Shown here one piece after another: positions 25,205 through 33,549 of a DNA stretch of 64,000 nt. Where the stretch lies: the NCBI RefSeq assembly GCF_000612545.2, contig NZ_CP097800.1, forward strand, positions 3,759,001-3,823,000, written 5' to 3'. The notes beneath the pieces were generated by a model that was not told where the DNA came from, searched no databases, and saw nothing but the letters and a program-made list of their open reading frames with translations. The stretch's first letter is position 1; every line of letters begins with the position of its first letter. The position numbers and the translations under genes were made by a program. The stretch comes from Streptomyces sp. PCS3-D2. GTDB taxonomy: Bacteria; Actinomycetota; Actinomycetes; Streptomycetales; Streptomycetaceae.

Positions 25205-26314
25205 ATGGCCGCCCCCCGCCACGGCGCGTTCCACCCGCTGACGGTGGCGGAAGTCGACCGGCTCACCGACGACTCGGTGGCGCTGACCCTGCGCGTTCCC
25301 CAGGAGCTGCGCGAGGACTACCGGCACGCCCCCGGCCAGCACCTGACACTGCGCCGCACCGCCCGCGAGGGCGGCACCGAGGTCCGCCGCACCTACTCGA
25401 TCTGCTCGCCCGCGCCTGCGGCCGACGGACCGGGCCCCGCCCTGCTGCGGGTCGGCGTGCGGCTGGTGGAGGGAGGCGAGTTCTCCACCTTCGCGCACAA
25501 GGAGATCGCGGCCGGTGACGTGCTGGACGTCATGGTCCCGGCCGGGCGCTTCGTGCTGGACCCCGCCACGGCCCCCGCCTCCGGGCACTACGCCGCGATC
25601 GTCGGCGGGAGCGGGATCACCCCCGTCCTGTCCATCGCGGCGAGCCTGCTGGCCGCGCGGGCCGACGCCCGCTTCTGCCTCGTGCGCAGCGACCGTACGG
25701 CCGCCTCCACGATGTTCCTGGAGGAGGTCGCCGACCTCAAGGACCGCTACCCGTCGCGGTTCCAGCTGGTCACCGTCCTCTCCCGGGAGGAGCAGGAGGC
25801 GGGTCTGCCCTCCGGCCGGCTGGACGAGGAGCGGCTGTCCTCCCTGCTGCCCGCGCTGCTGCCGGTGGCGGAGGTCACGGGCTGGTTCCTGTGCGGGCCC
25901 TACGGCCTGGTGCAGGGGGCGGAGCGCGCGCTGGGCTCGCTCGGCGTCGCCCGCACCCGGGTCCACGAGGAGATCTTCCACGTCGAGGACAGCACCCCCG
26001 CACCGGCCCGCACGGCGGCGTCGGCGGCGGCGGCCGCGCACAGCCGGGTCACCGCACGGCTCGACGGCCGCTCCGGCACCTGGCCCGTCCAGGACGGCGA
26101 GTCGCTGCTGGACGCGGTGCTCCGCAACCGTGCGGACGCCCCGTACGCCTGCAAGGGCGGCGTGTGCGGCACCTGCCGGGCGTTCGTGGTGTCGGGCGAG
26201 GTCCGGATGGACCGCAACTTCGCCCTGGAGGCCGAGGAGACCGACGCCGGTTTCGTCCTGGCCTGCCAGTCGCACCCGGTCACCGAGGAAGTGGAGATCG
26301 ACTTCGACCGCTGA
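25205..26314 (+). CDS. paaE: PaaE, phenylacetyl-CoA epoxidase reductase
   Basis: 369 residues. FNR-type FAD domain (RRTYSICSP), NAD(P)H domain (YAAIVGGSGITPVLSIAASLL), an Ala-rich linker (about 262-280), and a plant-type [2Fe-2S] ferredoxin domain with CKGGVCGTC and a last ligand in LACQSHP. It passes electrons from NADPH to the PaaA di-iron centre. Last gene of the paaABCDE operon; paaG, paaJ and paaK are not in the window. Confidence 0.95.
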   Translation: MAAPRHGAFHPLTVAEVDRLTDDSVALTLRVPQELREDYRHAPGQHLTLRRTAREGGTEVRRTYSICSPAPAADGPGPALLRVGVRLVEGGEFSTFAHKEIAAGDVLDVMVPAGRFVLDPATAPASGHYAAIVGGSGITPVLSIAASLLAARADARFCLVRSDRTAASTMFLEEVADLKDRYPSRFQLVTVLSREEQEAGLPSGRLDEERLSSLLPALLPVAEVTGWFLCGPYGLVQGAERALGSLGVARTRVHEEIFHVEDSTPAPARTAASAAAAAHSRVTARLDGRSGTWPVQDGESLLDAVLRNRADAPYACKGGVCGTCRAFVVSGEVRMDRNFALEAEETDAGFVLACQSHPVTEEVEIDFDR

Positions 26315-26393
26315 GGGATGCCCCTCGACGCCGAGGGGTGCCCCCGAGCCCGCCGACCACACGACCGCCCTGCCGCCCTCCCTGTCCATTTCC

Positions 26394-26423
26394 AGGAACC
26401 TGTTCTATCTTGACGCCCCGTCA
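26394..26423 (+). promoter_or_regulatory. KstR-like site and TGACG inverted repeat before acyl-CoA dehydrogenase
   Basis: AGGAACCTGTTCTA (26394-26407) matches all but the first base of the KstR consensus TNNAACNNGTTNNA. Directly after it is TGACGCCCCGTCA (26411-26423), a 5-3-5 inverted repeat. Both lie 20-50 bp before the start codon and are good candidates for TetR-family lipid-catabolism repressors. Confidence 0.6.
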
Positions 26424-26445
26424 GGACAGAACGGGAGGACAGGCA

Positions 26446-27588
26446 GTGGACTTCACCTTCACCGAGGAGCAGCGCGCCGTCGTCGAGGCGGCCCGGGCCG
26501 CGTTCGCGGATGTCGCACCCGACAGCGTGCCCAGCCCCGCCCTCACCCCGGGCTCCGTCGCCGACGACTTCGACCGTCCGCTGTGGGCCAGGCTCGCCGG
26601 CTCCGACCTGCTCGGCCTCGTCCTCGCCGAGGAGCACGGGGGCGCGGGCCTGGACGCCATCGCCCTGTGTCTCGTGCTGCGCGAGGCCGCCCGGGTACTG
26701 GCCCGGGTCCCGCTCCTGGAGCACTGCGCCACCGCCATGGCCGTCCAGGCCCACGGCAGCCCCGAACTGACCGCCGCCCTGCTGCCCGGCGCCGGACGCG
26801 GCACGCTGGTCCTCACCGCGGCCGCACACGGCCGCTCCGGCCACGATCCGGCCGAACTCGCCGTCACCGCACGGCCCGACGGCGATGCCTGGCTCCTGGA
26901 GGGCACCCAGACCGCCGTCCCCTGGGCGCACACCGCCGACTGGATCGCCGTACCGGCCCACACCGGTGAGGGCGAGGCCGTCCTCGCGGTGATCCCGCGC
27001 ACCGCCGGGGGACTCGCCCTCGCCGAGCAGGTCTCCACCAGCGGGGAGCGGTTCGCCGAACTCGCCCTGGATGGCGTCCGGGTGGAGCCGACCCACTTGA
27101 TCGACGATCCGCAGGCCTGGGAGCGGCTCCGCCAGCTCCTCACCACCGGCACCTGCGCCCTGGCCCTCGGGCTGGGCGAGCGCGTCCTCGGCATGACGAG
27201 CCAATACACCGGAAAGCGCGAGCAGTTCGGTTTCCCGGTGGCCACCTTCCAGGCGGTCGCCGTCCAGGCCGCCGACCGCTACATCGACCTGCGCGCCATG
27301 GAGGTCACCCTGTGGCAGGCCGCCTGGCGGCTCGATGCCGCCACGGGCGGCGCCGGCGGTCCGCTGCCGAGCGCAGGTGACGTGGCGGTCGCCAAGATCT
27401 GGGCCTCGGAGGGCGTGCGCAGGGTCGTCCAGACGGCCCAGCACCTGCACGGCGGCTTCGGAGCCGACACCGACTACCCGCTGCACCGCTATCACGCCTG
27501 GGCCAAGCAGCTGGAGCTCCAGCTGGGCCCGGCTGCCGCACACGAGGAGGCCCTCGGCGATCTGCTCGCCGCATACCCCCTCGCCTGA
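26446..27588 (+). CDS. Acyl-CoA dehydrogenase family protein
   Basis: 380 residues. Start GTG with GGGAGG seven bases upstream. FAD-dependent dehydrogenase fold: N-terminal helical domain (FTFTEEQRAVVEAARAAFADV), middle beta domain, and C-terminal domain with REQFGFPVATFQAVAVQAAD and QTAQHLHGGFGADTDYPLHRY. The divergent middle domain and short length suggest one half of the heteromeric actinobacterial type that acts on steroid side chains or unusual acyl-CoAs, which fits the KstR-like site upstream. No partner subunit is adjacent. Confidence 0.85.
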   Translation: MDFTFTEEQRAVVEAARAAFADVAPDSVPSPALTPGSVADDFDRPLWARLAGSDLLGLVLAEEHGGAGLDAIALCLVLREAARVLARVPLLEHCATAMAVQAHGSPELTAALLPGAGRGTLVLTAAAHGRSGHDPAELAVTARPDGDAWLLEGTQTAVPWAHTADWIAVPAHTGEGEAVLAVIPRTAGGLALAEQVSTSGERFAELALDGVRVEPTHLIDDPQAWERLRQLLTTGTCALALGLGERVLGMTSQYTGKREQFGFPVATFQAVAVQAADRYIDLRAMEVTLWQAAWRLDAATGGAGGPLPSAGDVAVAKIWASEGVRRVVQTAQHLHGGFGADTDYPLHRYHAWAKQLELQLGPAAAHEEALGDLLAAYPLA

Positions 27589-27628
27589 AACCCCGGCCCC
27601 GGACTCCCGCCCGGCTCCCGCGCGGGTC

Positions 27629-27973
27629 TCAGAGAACGAAGGCCGGGCTTCCGCTGTCCGTCACCAGCGGGCGCCCGGCACCGTCCCAGGCCTGCATCCC
27701 GCCGTCGACGTTCACGGCGTCGATGTCCTGACGCACCAGATACTGGGTCACCTGCGCGGAACGCCCGCCGACCCGGCACATCACGTACACGCGGCGGCCG
27801 TCCTCGACGGCCTCCGTCAACTCGCCGAAGCGGGCCACGAAGTCGCTCATCGGGATGTGCAGAGCGCCCTCGACGTGCCCGGCCGCCCATTCGTCGTCCT
27901 CACGGACGTCGAGGACAAAGCCTTCGGAGGGCACCGCGGCGGCATCCACCGAGGGAAGCGGTCCGAAGTTCAT
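27629..27973 (-). CDS. Single-domain rhodanese-like protein
   Basis: 114 residues, one rhodanese domain (FVLDVREDDEWAAGHVEGALHIPMSDF) with active-site loop CRVGGRS carrying the catalytic cysteine. Likely a cytoplasmic sulfurtransferase. ATG with GAAGG nine bases upstream. It is convergent with the acyl-CoA dehydrogenase and stands apart from the J-domain gene. Confidence 0.92.
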   Translation of the reverse strand: MNFGPLPSVDAAAVPSEGFVLDVREDDEWAAGHVEGALHIPMSDFVARFGELTEAVEDGRRVYVMCRVGGRSAQVTQYLVRQDIDAVNVDGGMQAWDGAGRPLVTDSGSPAFVL

Positions 27974-28057
27974 AACTGTCGCCTTCTCTCTTCACCGGTC
28001 TGCTGCCAACCTATCCGACCCGCGGCCCCGGCCACGTCCGTGCGGCGAGCCCAGCCC

Positions 28058-28921
28058 TCACCCGGCGGCGCGTTCGGCCGCCAGCTGTGCCTCGCGCTCC
28101 GAGACCTGCGCCAGCAGCTGCTCCGCGATCTCCTCCAGCAACCGGTCCGGGTCGTCGGGAGCCATGCGCAGCATCGACCCGATCGCGCTCTCCTCCAGTT
28201 CCTTCGCCACGAGCGACAGCAGTTCCTTGCGGCGCGCCAGCCACTCCAGCCGGGCGTACAGCTCCTCGCTCTCGCCGGGCGCGGCCGCCTCGGGCGCCGG
28301 CCCGGCCGCCCACTCCTCGGCCAGCTCGCGCAGCAGCCCTTCGTCGCTCCGGCCGTACGCGGCGTTGACCCGCGCGATGAAGGCGTCGCGGCGCTCCCGC
28401 TCCCCCTCCTCCTGGGCCAGGTCGGGATGGGCCTGGCGGACCAGCTCGCGGTAGAGGCGGCGGACCTCCTCGGAGGGCCGCACCCGCTCCGGCGGCCGCA
28501 CGGGCCGGTCCGTGAGCATGGCGGCTGCATCGTCGGAGATGCCCTCGGATCCCATCCAGTCGTGGAACAGCTCGTCCACCCCGGGCATCGGCATGACCAG
28601 CGAGCGCGCGTCCTGGGCCCGCCGGAGGTCCTCGGCATCACCGGTGCGCGCCGCCCTCGCCTCAGCGATCAGCGCGTCCAGCTCGTCGAGCCGGGTGTAC
28701 ATGGGGCCGAGCTTCTGGTGGTGCAGGCGGGAGAAGTTCTCCACCTCCACGCGGAAGGTCTCCACCGCGATCTCGAACTCGATCAGCGCCTGTTCGGCGG
28801 CCCGCACGGCCCGCTCCAGGCGCGCCTCGGGGCGCTCCTCGGCGTTCTCCCCACCGGTGGCGGAGGAGTCGCCGGATCCACCGGGGACTGTCTGCTCAGG
28901 CTGCTCGGTCTGCTCGCTCAC
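28058..28921 (-). CDS. J-domain-containing protein
   Basis: 287 residues. An N-terminal acidic tail, a long coiled-coil part (about 30-100), and a J domain around residues 145-195 with the HPD motif (LYRELVRQAHPDLAQEEGERERRDAFIARVNAAY), then a second helical region. J domains stimulate Hsp70/DnaK ATPase; no DnaJ zinc or substrate domains are present, so it is a specialised co-chaperone. The client is unknown. The parS palindrome lies directly upstream. Confidence 0.85.
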   Translation of the reverse strand: MSEQTEQPEQTVPGGSGDSSATGGENAEERPEARLERAVRAAEQALIEFEIAVETFRVEVENFSRLHHQKLGPMYTRLDELDALIAEARAARTGDAEDLRRAQDARSLVMPMPGVDELFHDWMGSEGISDDAAAMLTDRPVRPPERVRPSEEVRRLYRELVRQAHPDLAQEEGERERRDAFIARVNAAYGRSDEGLLRELAEEWAAGPAPEAAAPGESEELYARLEWLARRKELLSLVAKELEESAIGSMLRMAPDDPDRLLEEIAEQLLAQVSEREAQLAAERAAG

Positions 28922-28945
28922 CCGGCCAGGGTACGGCCCGTCCGC

Positions 28946-28977
28946 ACGGGCGATGTTTCACGTGAAACATCGCCCGT
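28946..28977. promoter_or_regulatory. Perfect parS site inside a 32-bp palindrome
   Basis: GTTTCACGTGAAAC at 28955-28968 is an exact parS. It is embedded in a perfect 32-bp palindrome (28946-28977, outer arms ACGGGCGAT/ATCGCCCGT) lying between the 3' end of the DUF2252 gene and the J-domain gene. The same palindrome can fold into a long hairpin and may also end the DUF2252 transcript. Confidence 0.92.
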
Positions 28978-28997
28978 TGCGCAGCGTCCCGCGCGCC

Positions 28998-30425
28998 CTA
29001 CACTCCGCTCTCCGCGGCGATCCGGCCGGTTCGCACCGCGGCGACCAGGTCGGCGTGATCGGCCTCGGTCCGGTCGGCGTAGGCCACGGCGAAGTCCGCC
29101 ATCGCCTCGTCCAGTTCCTCGTTCTTCCCGCAATACCCCGCCAGCAGCCGGGGATCGACGCTGTGCGCGTGCGCCCGGGCCAGCAGGGCACCGGTCATCC
29201 GCCCGTAGTCGTCGATCTGGTCGGGGGCCAGCGCCGCCGGGTCCACGCTGCCCTTGCGGTTGCGGAACTGACGGACCTGGTACGGGCGCCCCTCCACCGT
29301 GGTCCAGCCCAGCATGATGTCGGAGACCACCTGCATCCGCTTCTGCCCCGTCACCACCCGGCGGCCCTCGTGCGCCTCCGGGGGCGAGGTGAAGCCCAGT
29401 CCCGGCAGGTGCGGGAGCAACACCGAGGGCCGGGCCTCCTTCACCTGGAGGACCAGCGGCTCTCCCCGGTGGTCCAGCAGCAGGACCACGTAGGAGCGGG
29501 TGCCGACGCTCCCGGTGCCCACCACGCGGAAGGCCACGTCCTGGATCGCGTACCGGGCCAGCAGCGGCAGCCGGTCGCCCTGAAGGGTCTGCAGGTACGG
29601 ACCGAGCGAGGCCGCAACGGCCGCCGCCTCCCCGTCCGTGACCCGGCGCAGCACGGGCAGCGCGTCGACGAAGCGGCGTCCGCCGTCCGGTCCTATCTCG
29701 GTCGACTTGGTGGCGAACCGCGCGGAGGTGTTCTTACGGGCCTTCTCCGATACCCGCTCCAGCGTGCCGAGCAGATCGTGCGCGTCGGCGTGCGAGACCA
29801 GTTCCTCGTCCGCGATGGCGTTCCACGCGTCGAGCGCGGGCAGCTTGGCCAACAGACGCATGGTCCGCCGATAGGCGCCCACGGAGTCCAGCGCGGCCTC
29901 GCGGCAGGTCGTCTCGTCCGCCCCGGCCGCCCGGCCGGCCAGCACCAGCGAGGCCGCCAGGCGCTTCACGTCCCACTCCCACGGACCGAACACGGTCTCG
30001 TCGAAGTCGTTCAGGTCGATCACGAGCCGGCCGCGCGCGTCCCCGTAGAGACCGAAGTTCGCCGCGTGCGCGTCGCCGCAGATCTGCGCCCCGACGCCCG
30101 TCACCGGACCGCCGGACAGGTCGTGCGCCATCAGCCCGGCCGCCCCGCGCAGGAACGCGAAGGGGTTCGCAGCCATCCGGCCGACCCGTATGGGCGTCAG
30201 CTCGGCCACCCGCCCCGCGTTGGACTCCTCCACCGCCCGCACCGCGTCCGGCCGCCCGGCCGGCATCGTGAAGCCCGCCTGCGCCGCCCGCGGCACGCGC
30301 GCCCGCAGCGCCTTGCCCGCCTCCTTCGGCGAGTCCGCCGCCCTGCGCGGCGCGAACCCCGCCACGTCCGGAATCCGCTGTCCCGCTGTCGCCGCCATCG
30401 GCGCCGCCCCCACCCGTTCGTTCAT
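28998..30425 (-). CDS. DUF2252 family protein
   Basis: 475 residues, typical length. DUF2252 proteins have a kinase-like (aminoglycoside phosphotransferase-like) fold: GAQICGDAHAANFGLY matches the catalytic HGD-like loop and VIDLNDFDETVFGPWEWDVKRLAASL the metal-binding DxD region. Substrate unknown. The start may be the ATG at 30425 or the one at 30398 (MAATAGQRIPDV), which has a richer purine stretch upstream. Downstream of a response regulator, no clear operon. Confidence 0.88.
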   Translation of the reverse strand: MNERVGAAPMAATAGQRIPDVAGFAPRRAADSPKEAGKALRARVPRAAQAGFTMPAGRPDAVRAVEESNAGRVAELTPIRVGRMAANPFAFLRGAAGLMAHDLSGGPVTGVGAQICGDAHAANFGLYGDARGRLVIDLNDFDETVFGPWEWDVKRLAASLVLAGRAAGADETTCREAALDSVGAYRRTMRLLAKLPALDAWNAIADEELVSHADAHDLLGTLERVSEKARKNTSARFATKSTEIGPDGGRRFVDALPVLRRVTDGEAAAVAASLGPYLQTLQGDRLPLLARYAIQDVAFRVVGTGSVGTRSYVVLLLDHRGEPLVLQVKEARPSVLLPHLPGLGFTSPPEAHEGRRVVTGQKRMQVVSDIMLGWTTVEGRPYQVRQFRNRKGSVDPAALAPDQIDDYGRMTGALLARAHAHSVDPRLLAGYCGKNEELDEAMADFAVAYADRTEADHADLVAAVRTGRIAAESGV

Positions 30426-30482
30426 GTGATCGCTTCGAGAACGGGCTGACCGTACCGACAGCCCGGCGTCCCTGGCCAGCGG

Positions 30483-31142
30483 CTACAGCCCGGCGTCCCT
30501 GGCCAGCAGGGCCGCCTGGACCCGGTTCTCGCAGCCCAGCTTCGCCAGGATCCGGCTCACGTACGTCTTCACGGTGGCCTCGCTCATGTGCAGGCGCCGA
30601 CCTGCGTCCGCGTTGGACAGCCCTTCCCCGAGCAGCGCCAGCACGCACCGCTCCCGCTCGCTCAGCTCGGCGACCTGTCGACGGGCCTCCGCACCCCGCG
30701 CGGCGGCCTTCCCGGACGCCAGCTGGTCCACCACATGCCGGGTGGCCCCGGGCGAGAGGTAGGCGTCCCCCGCCGCGGCCGCCCGGACCGCCCCGATCAA
30801 CTCACCCGGCGCCGAGTCCTTCAGCAGGAATCCCGCCCCGCCCTGGCCCAGCGCCCGCAGGACGTTCTCCTTCTCGCCGAAGGTGGTCAGGATCAGGGCC
30901 CGCACCTCCGGAACGGCCCGGCGCAGCTCGCCCAGCGCAGTCAGGCCGTCCATCACCGGCATCTGGATGTCGAGCAGCAGCACCTGGGGGGCGTGCGAGC
31001 GGGCCAGTTCCACGGCCTCCCGGCCGTTCGCCGCCTCCGCGACGACCTCGATGTCCGGCGCCGAGGTGAGGATCATCCTGATCCCGGCCCTGATCAGCGG
31101 CTCGTCGTCGGCGATCACCACTCTGATCACTTCGGCTGTCAC
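30483..31142 (-). CDS. NarL/LuxR-type response regulator
   Basis: 219 residues. Receiver domain with acidic pocket (VVIADDEPLIRAG), phosphoacceptor aspartate in VLLLDIQMPVMDG and lysine in LLKDSAPGE. C-terminal LuxR HTH (ELSERERCVLALLGEGLSNADAGRRLHMSEATVKTYVSRILAKLGC). Start GTG with AGGAG seven bases upstream, nine bases after the kinase stop. It is the cognate regulator of the histidine kinase encoded just upstream. Target genes are not apparent. Confidence 0.95.
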   Translation of the reverse strand: MTAEVIRVVIADDEPLIRAGIRMILTSAPDIEVVAEAANGREAVELARSHAPQVLLLDIQMPVMDGLTALGELRRAVPEVRALILTTFGEKENVLRALGQGGAGFLLKDSAPGELIGAVRAAAAGDAYLSPGATRHVVDQLASGKAAARGAEARRQVAELSERERCVLALLGEGLSNADAGRRLHMSEATVKTYVSRILAKLGCENRVQAALLARDAGL

Positions 31143-31151
31143 ACCGTGCTC

Positions 31152-32849
31152 CTACTGCTTGACCTCGTACGTCTGCTTGTCCACGAGCTTGCCGTCCTGG
31201 AAGCAGAACCGGAACACCAGGTCCGTGGTCAGCGACTTGGGCTCCTGATCGGCCAGCAGCACCAGGCACTGCGCGCCCTCCGGCCGGGGCGGCCCCTTCC
31301 GGTCAGCGCCCGCGGTCAGGAAGCTCTCGCCGCTCGGCAGCCGGTCGCGGACCGCCGTCTCGCTCTCGCCCACGTGCACGGCGTCGTACTCGTCCCGGCT
31401 GATCATCGAGTCACTCGCCGTGTCTATCAGCATCACCATCGCGGCGACCAGCACGATCACCAGCACCACCACCGCCGCGAAGGCGATCCCGCAGCCCACC
31501 GCGACGGCGCCGGTGCGGCTGGGCACCCGTACGGCCAGCTCCCGGTCCACCGCCGCCCAGTCCATGGGCGGCTGCTCGCCGCGCCGCCCCCGGGCCTGGG
31601 GCTGCGTGCCCTTCCGCGCCTGCGCCCACTGTCCGAAGTCGTCGGCCACGTCCTGGGCGCCGGCCGGCTCAGCGCCGTAGGGCAGCACCCCGGCCACCCG
31701 GAAGCCGCCGCCCTCGGCGGGACCCGCGTGCACCATGCCGCCGACCAGCCGGGCCCGCTCGCGCAGCCCCGTCAGGCCCTGCCCACCCGACACCACGTCC
31801 TCGCCCGGCCCGGCTGACGGCCCGTTGGCGATCTCCACCACCAGCGAGTCGTCCTCGTACCGCAGCTCCACCGTGATCGGCGCCCCCGGAGCATGCTTGT
31901 ACGCGTTCGTCAGGGCCTCCTGCACGATCCTGTACGCGGCGTGGTCGCAGGCCGCGACCAGCGGCCTCGGCCGCCCCGCGGTGGTCAGCCGCACCTCGGT
32001 CCCGGCGCCCCGCGCCGCCTCGACGACGCCCGCGATCCCGGCCACCCCGCGGGCCGCGGGCTGGGCCTCGTCCACCGGCGCGGGCGCCTCCACGCCGTCG
32101 CGCAGGATGCCGACGACCTCGCGCAGTTCGTGCATCGCGGACACCGAGGCCTGCCGCAGTACGCCCACAGCGTCCCGCTGACGGTCGGTGAGCTCGGGAT
32201 CGACCTCCAGCGCACCCGTGTGCACGGAGATCAAGGCCAGTTGGTGTCCGAGGCTGTCGTGCATGTCCTGGGCGATGCGCTGCCGTTCGCGCAGCCGCGC
32301 CTGCCCGGCGACCATGGCCCGCTCCCGCAGCAGCTGGCCGTTGCGCTCGTGCAGCGCCGCGAGCAGGGTGCGGCGCTGCGACCAGTACCGGCTGGCCAGC
32401 CCCGGCATCACCGTGACGGCCAGGAACATCAGCGTGGAGAACACGATCACCAGCAGTGGGCGCATCAGCGACCACTGGTCCAGGACGCTGAGGGCGATCG
32501 ACGCGACGAAGGCCAGTGTGAAGGCGCCCAGCGCCCGGCCCACGCCGACGATCCGCCGCCCGGCCGACCAGCCCAGCAGCGGAAGGACGAAGACCAGCCC
32601 CGGGAGGACGGCGCTGAGCGCCGACCCCGCCACGAGCGTCGCCGCCGGCAGCCGACGGCGCAGCAGGGCCAGCGCCAGCACGACGACGGCGCCCAGCAGC
32701 ATCCGCTGCCCGGGGCCCTCGTCGAGTTCCTCGACGCCCAGTCCGAGGATGGCCAGCACACCGGCCAGGGCGAGGTCCCCCGCCAGCATCCGCCGTGTCC
32801 ACGGCTCGGGGCCCCGCAGCCAGTCCCAGCCCGCACGTGTCTTCGCCAT
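31152..32849 (-). CDS. Sensor histidine kinase with extra C-terminal membrane anchor and exported domain
   Basis: 565 residues from ATG 32849; GTG 32858 or ATG 32876 are possible. Four to five N-terminal helices (about 20-140) precede a HisKA_3 dimerisation domain with the phosphoacceptor His197 (DMHDSLGHQ) and a HATPase_c domain ending near GGQGLTGLRERARLVGG. After the ATPase domain a disordered linker is followed by a strongly hydrophobic helix (about 446-474) and some 90 residues that should be outside the cell, with two cysteines (QCLVLL and FCFQDG). This second sensor-like domain is unusual. It phosphorylates the adjacent response regulator. Confidence 0.92.
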   Translation of the reverse strand: MAKTRAGWDWLRGPEPWTRRMLAGDLALAGVLAILGLGVEELDEGPGQRMLLGAVVVLALALLRRRLPAATLVAGSALSAVLPGLVFVLPLLGWSAGRRIVGVGRALGAFTLAFVASIALSVLDQWSLMRPLLVIVFSTLMFLAVTVMPGLASRYWSQRRTLLAALHERNGQLLRERAMVAGQARLRERQRIAQDMHDSLGHQLALISVHTGALEVDPELTDRQRDAVGVLRQASVSAMHELREVVGILRDGVEAPAPVDEAQPAARGVAGIAGVVEAARGAGTEVRLTTAGRPRPLVAACDHAAYRIVQEALTNAYKHAPGAPITVELRYEDDSLVVEIANGPSAGPGEDVVSGGQGLTGLRERARLVGGMVHAGPAEGGGFRVAGVLPYGAEPAGAQDVADDFGQWAQARKGTQPQARGRRGEQPPMDWAAVDRELAVRVPSRTGAVAVGCGIAFAAVVVLVIVLVAAMVMLIDTASDSMISRDEYDAVHVGESETAVRDRLPSGESFLTAGADRKGPPRPEGAQCLVLLADQEPKSLTTDLVFRFCFQDGKLVDKQTYEVKQ

Positions 32850-33009
32850 CGCATCCACGTGGCCGACCCTAGACATCCGCCGAGCGCCCCGGCCGTCCTC
32901 TTTCGTCTCGTCCGCCATGACGAAGGTCGGAAATCGGCGCCCGCGGCCGGGTCGGTACGCCCCCTCGGGAGGAGTCTTCGTGACCGACGCCACAGCCCGT
33001 GCCGTGAAT

Positions 33010-33044
33010 CCCGAACGCTGGATCCCGAACGCTGGATCCCGAAC
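33010..33044. repeat. Tandem 14-bp repeats upstream of the histidine kinase
   Basis: CCCGAACGCTGGAT occurs twice head to tail and is followed by a partial third copy. It sits in the roughly 325-bp gap (32850-33174) between the histidine kinase start and the tRNA-Leu gene. The rest of this gap contains no convincing ORF. The repeats may be regulator sites or neutral. Confidence 0.7.
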
Positions 33045-33174
33045 CCCGGCCGTCGGCCGTCGGCACACCGCGTCACGTGTACCCGGCCGCGAACGAGCGG
33101 GAACAACCGGGAGTGACCGGGAACAAAGCGAGACGGCCGCCACCGCTCTCGCGGTGACGACCGTCTCGTCGAAG

Positions 33175-33257
33175 TGGGCGAGGGGGGATTTGAACCCCCA
33201 CGTCCCGAAGGACACTGGCACCTGAAGCCAGCGCGTCTGCCGTTCCGCCACTCGCCC
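33175..33257 (-). tRNA. tRNA-Leu (anticodon CAG)
   Basis: Minus strand. The acceptor stem GGGCGAG/CTCGCCC is perfect. The D-arm region is TGGCGGAACGGCAGACGC, the anticodon stem CTGGC/GCCAG encloses TTCAGGT (anticodon CAG), there is a long class II variable arm (TGTCCTTCGGGACG) and a T-arm GGGGG-TTCAAAT-CCCCC. Discriminator is A; CCA is not encoded. No integrated element abuts it. Confidence 0.97.
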
Positions 33258-33549
33258 GAGCAGCGTCCCAGTGGCCTTCCCTTTCGGGCCGTTCCCCTGG
33301 CGACGTCGAAACATTAGCACGTAGAACGGGGTGAGTTCACATCGCTTTCCCCGGGGGCATACGCACCCGTGCGGACAGCCCCTCCCGCACTCCGCTCCCC
33401 GTGCGGGACACTGTTCCCCGAGCGCCCCTACGATCCCTTGTGAGGACCAACACTCGTCCTCACAGGAGCGATGGGGAACCACCCGAATCCGCCACGCGTG
33501 GATACGATCAGTAAGCAGTACAGGGCCACAACGACGGAGGAGGTGCCCC

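Noticed and set aside
33175-33257. tRNA-Leu as an attachment site for an integrated element
   Set aside because: No integrase, no second copy of the tRNA end and no change of gene type on either side.
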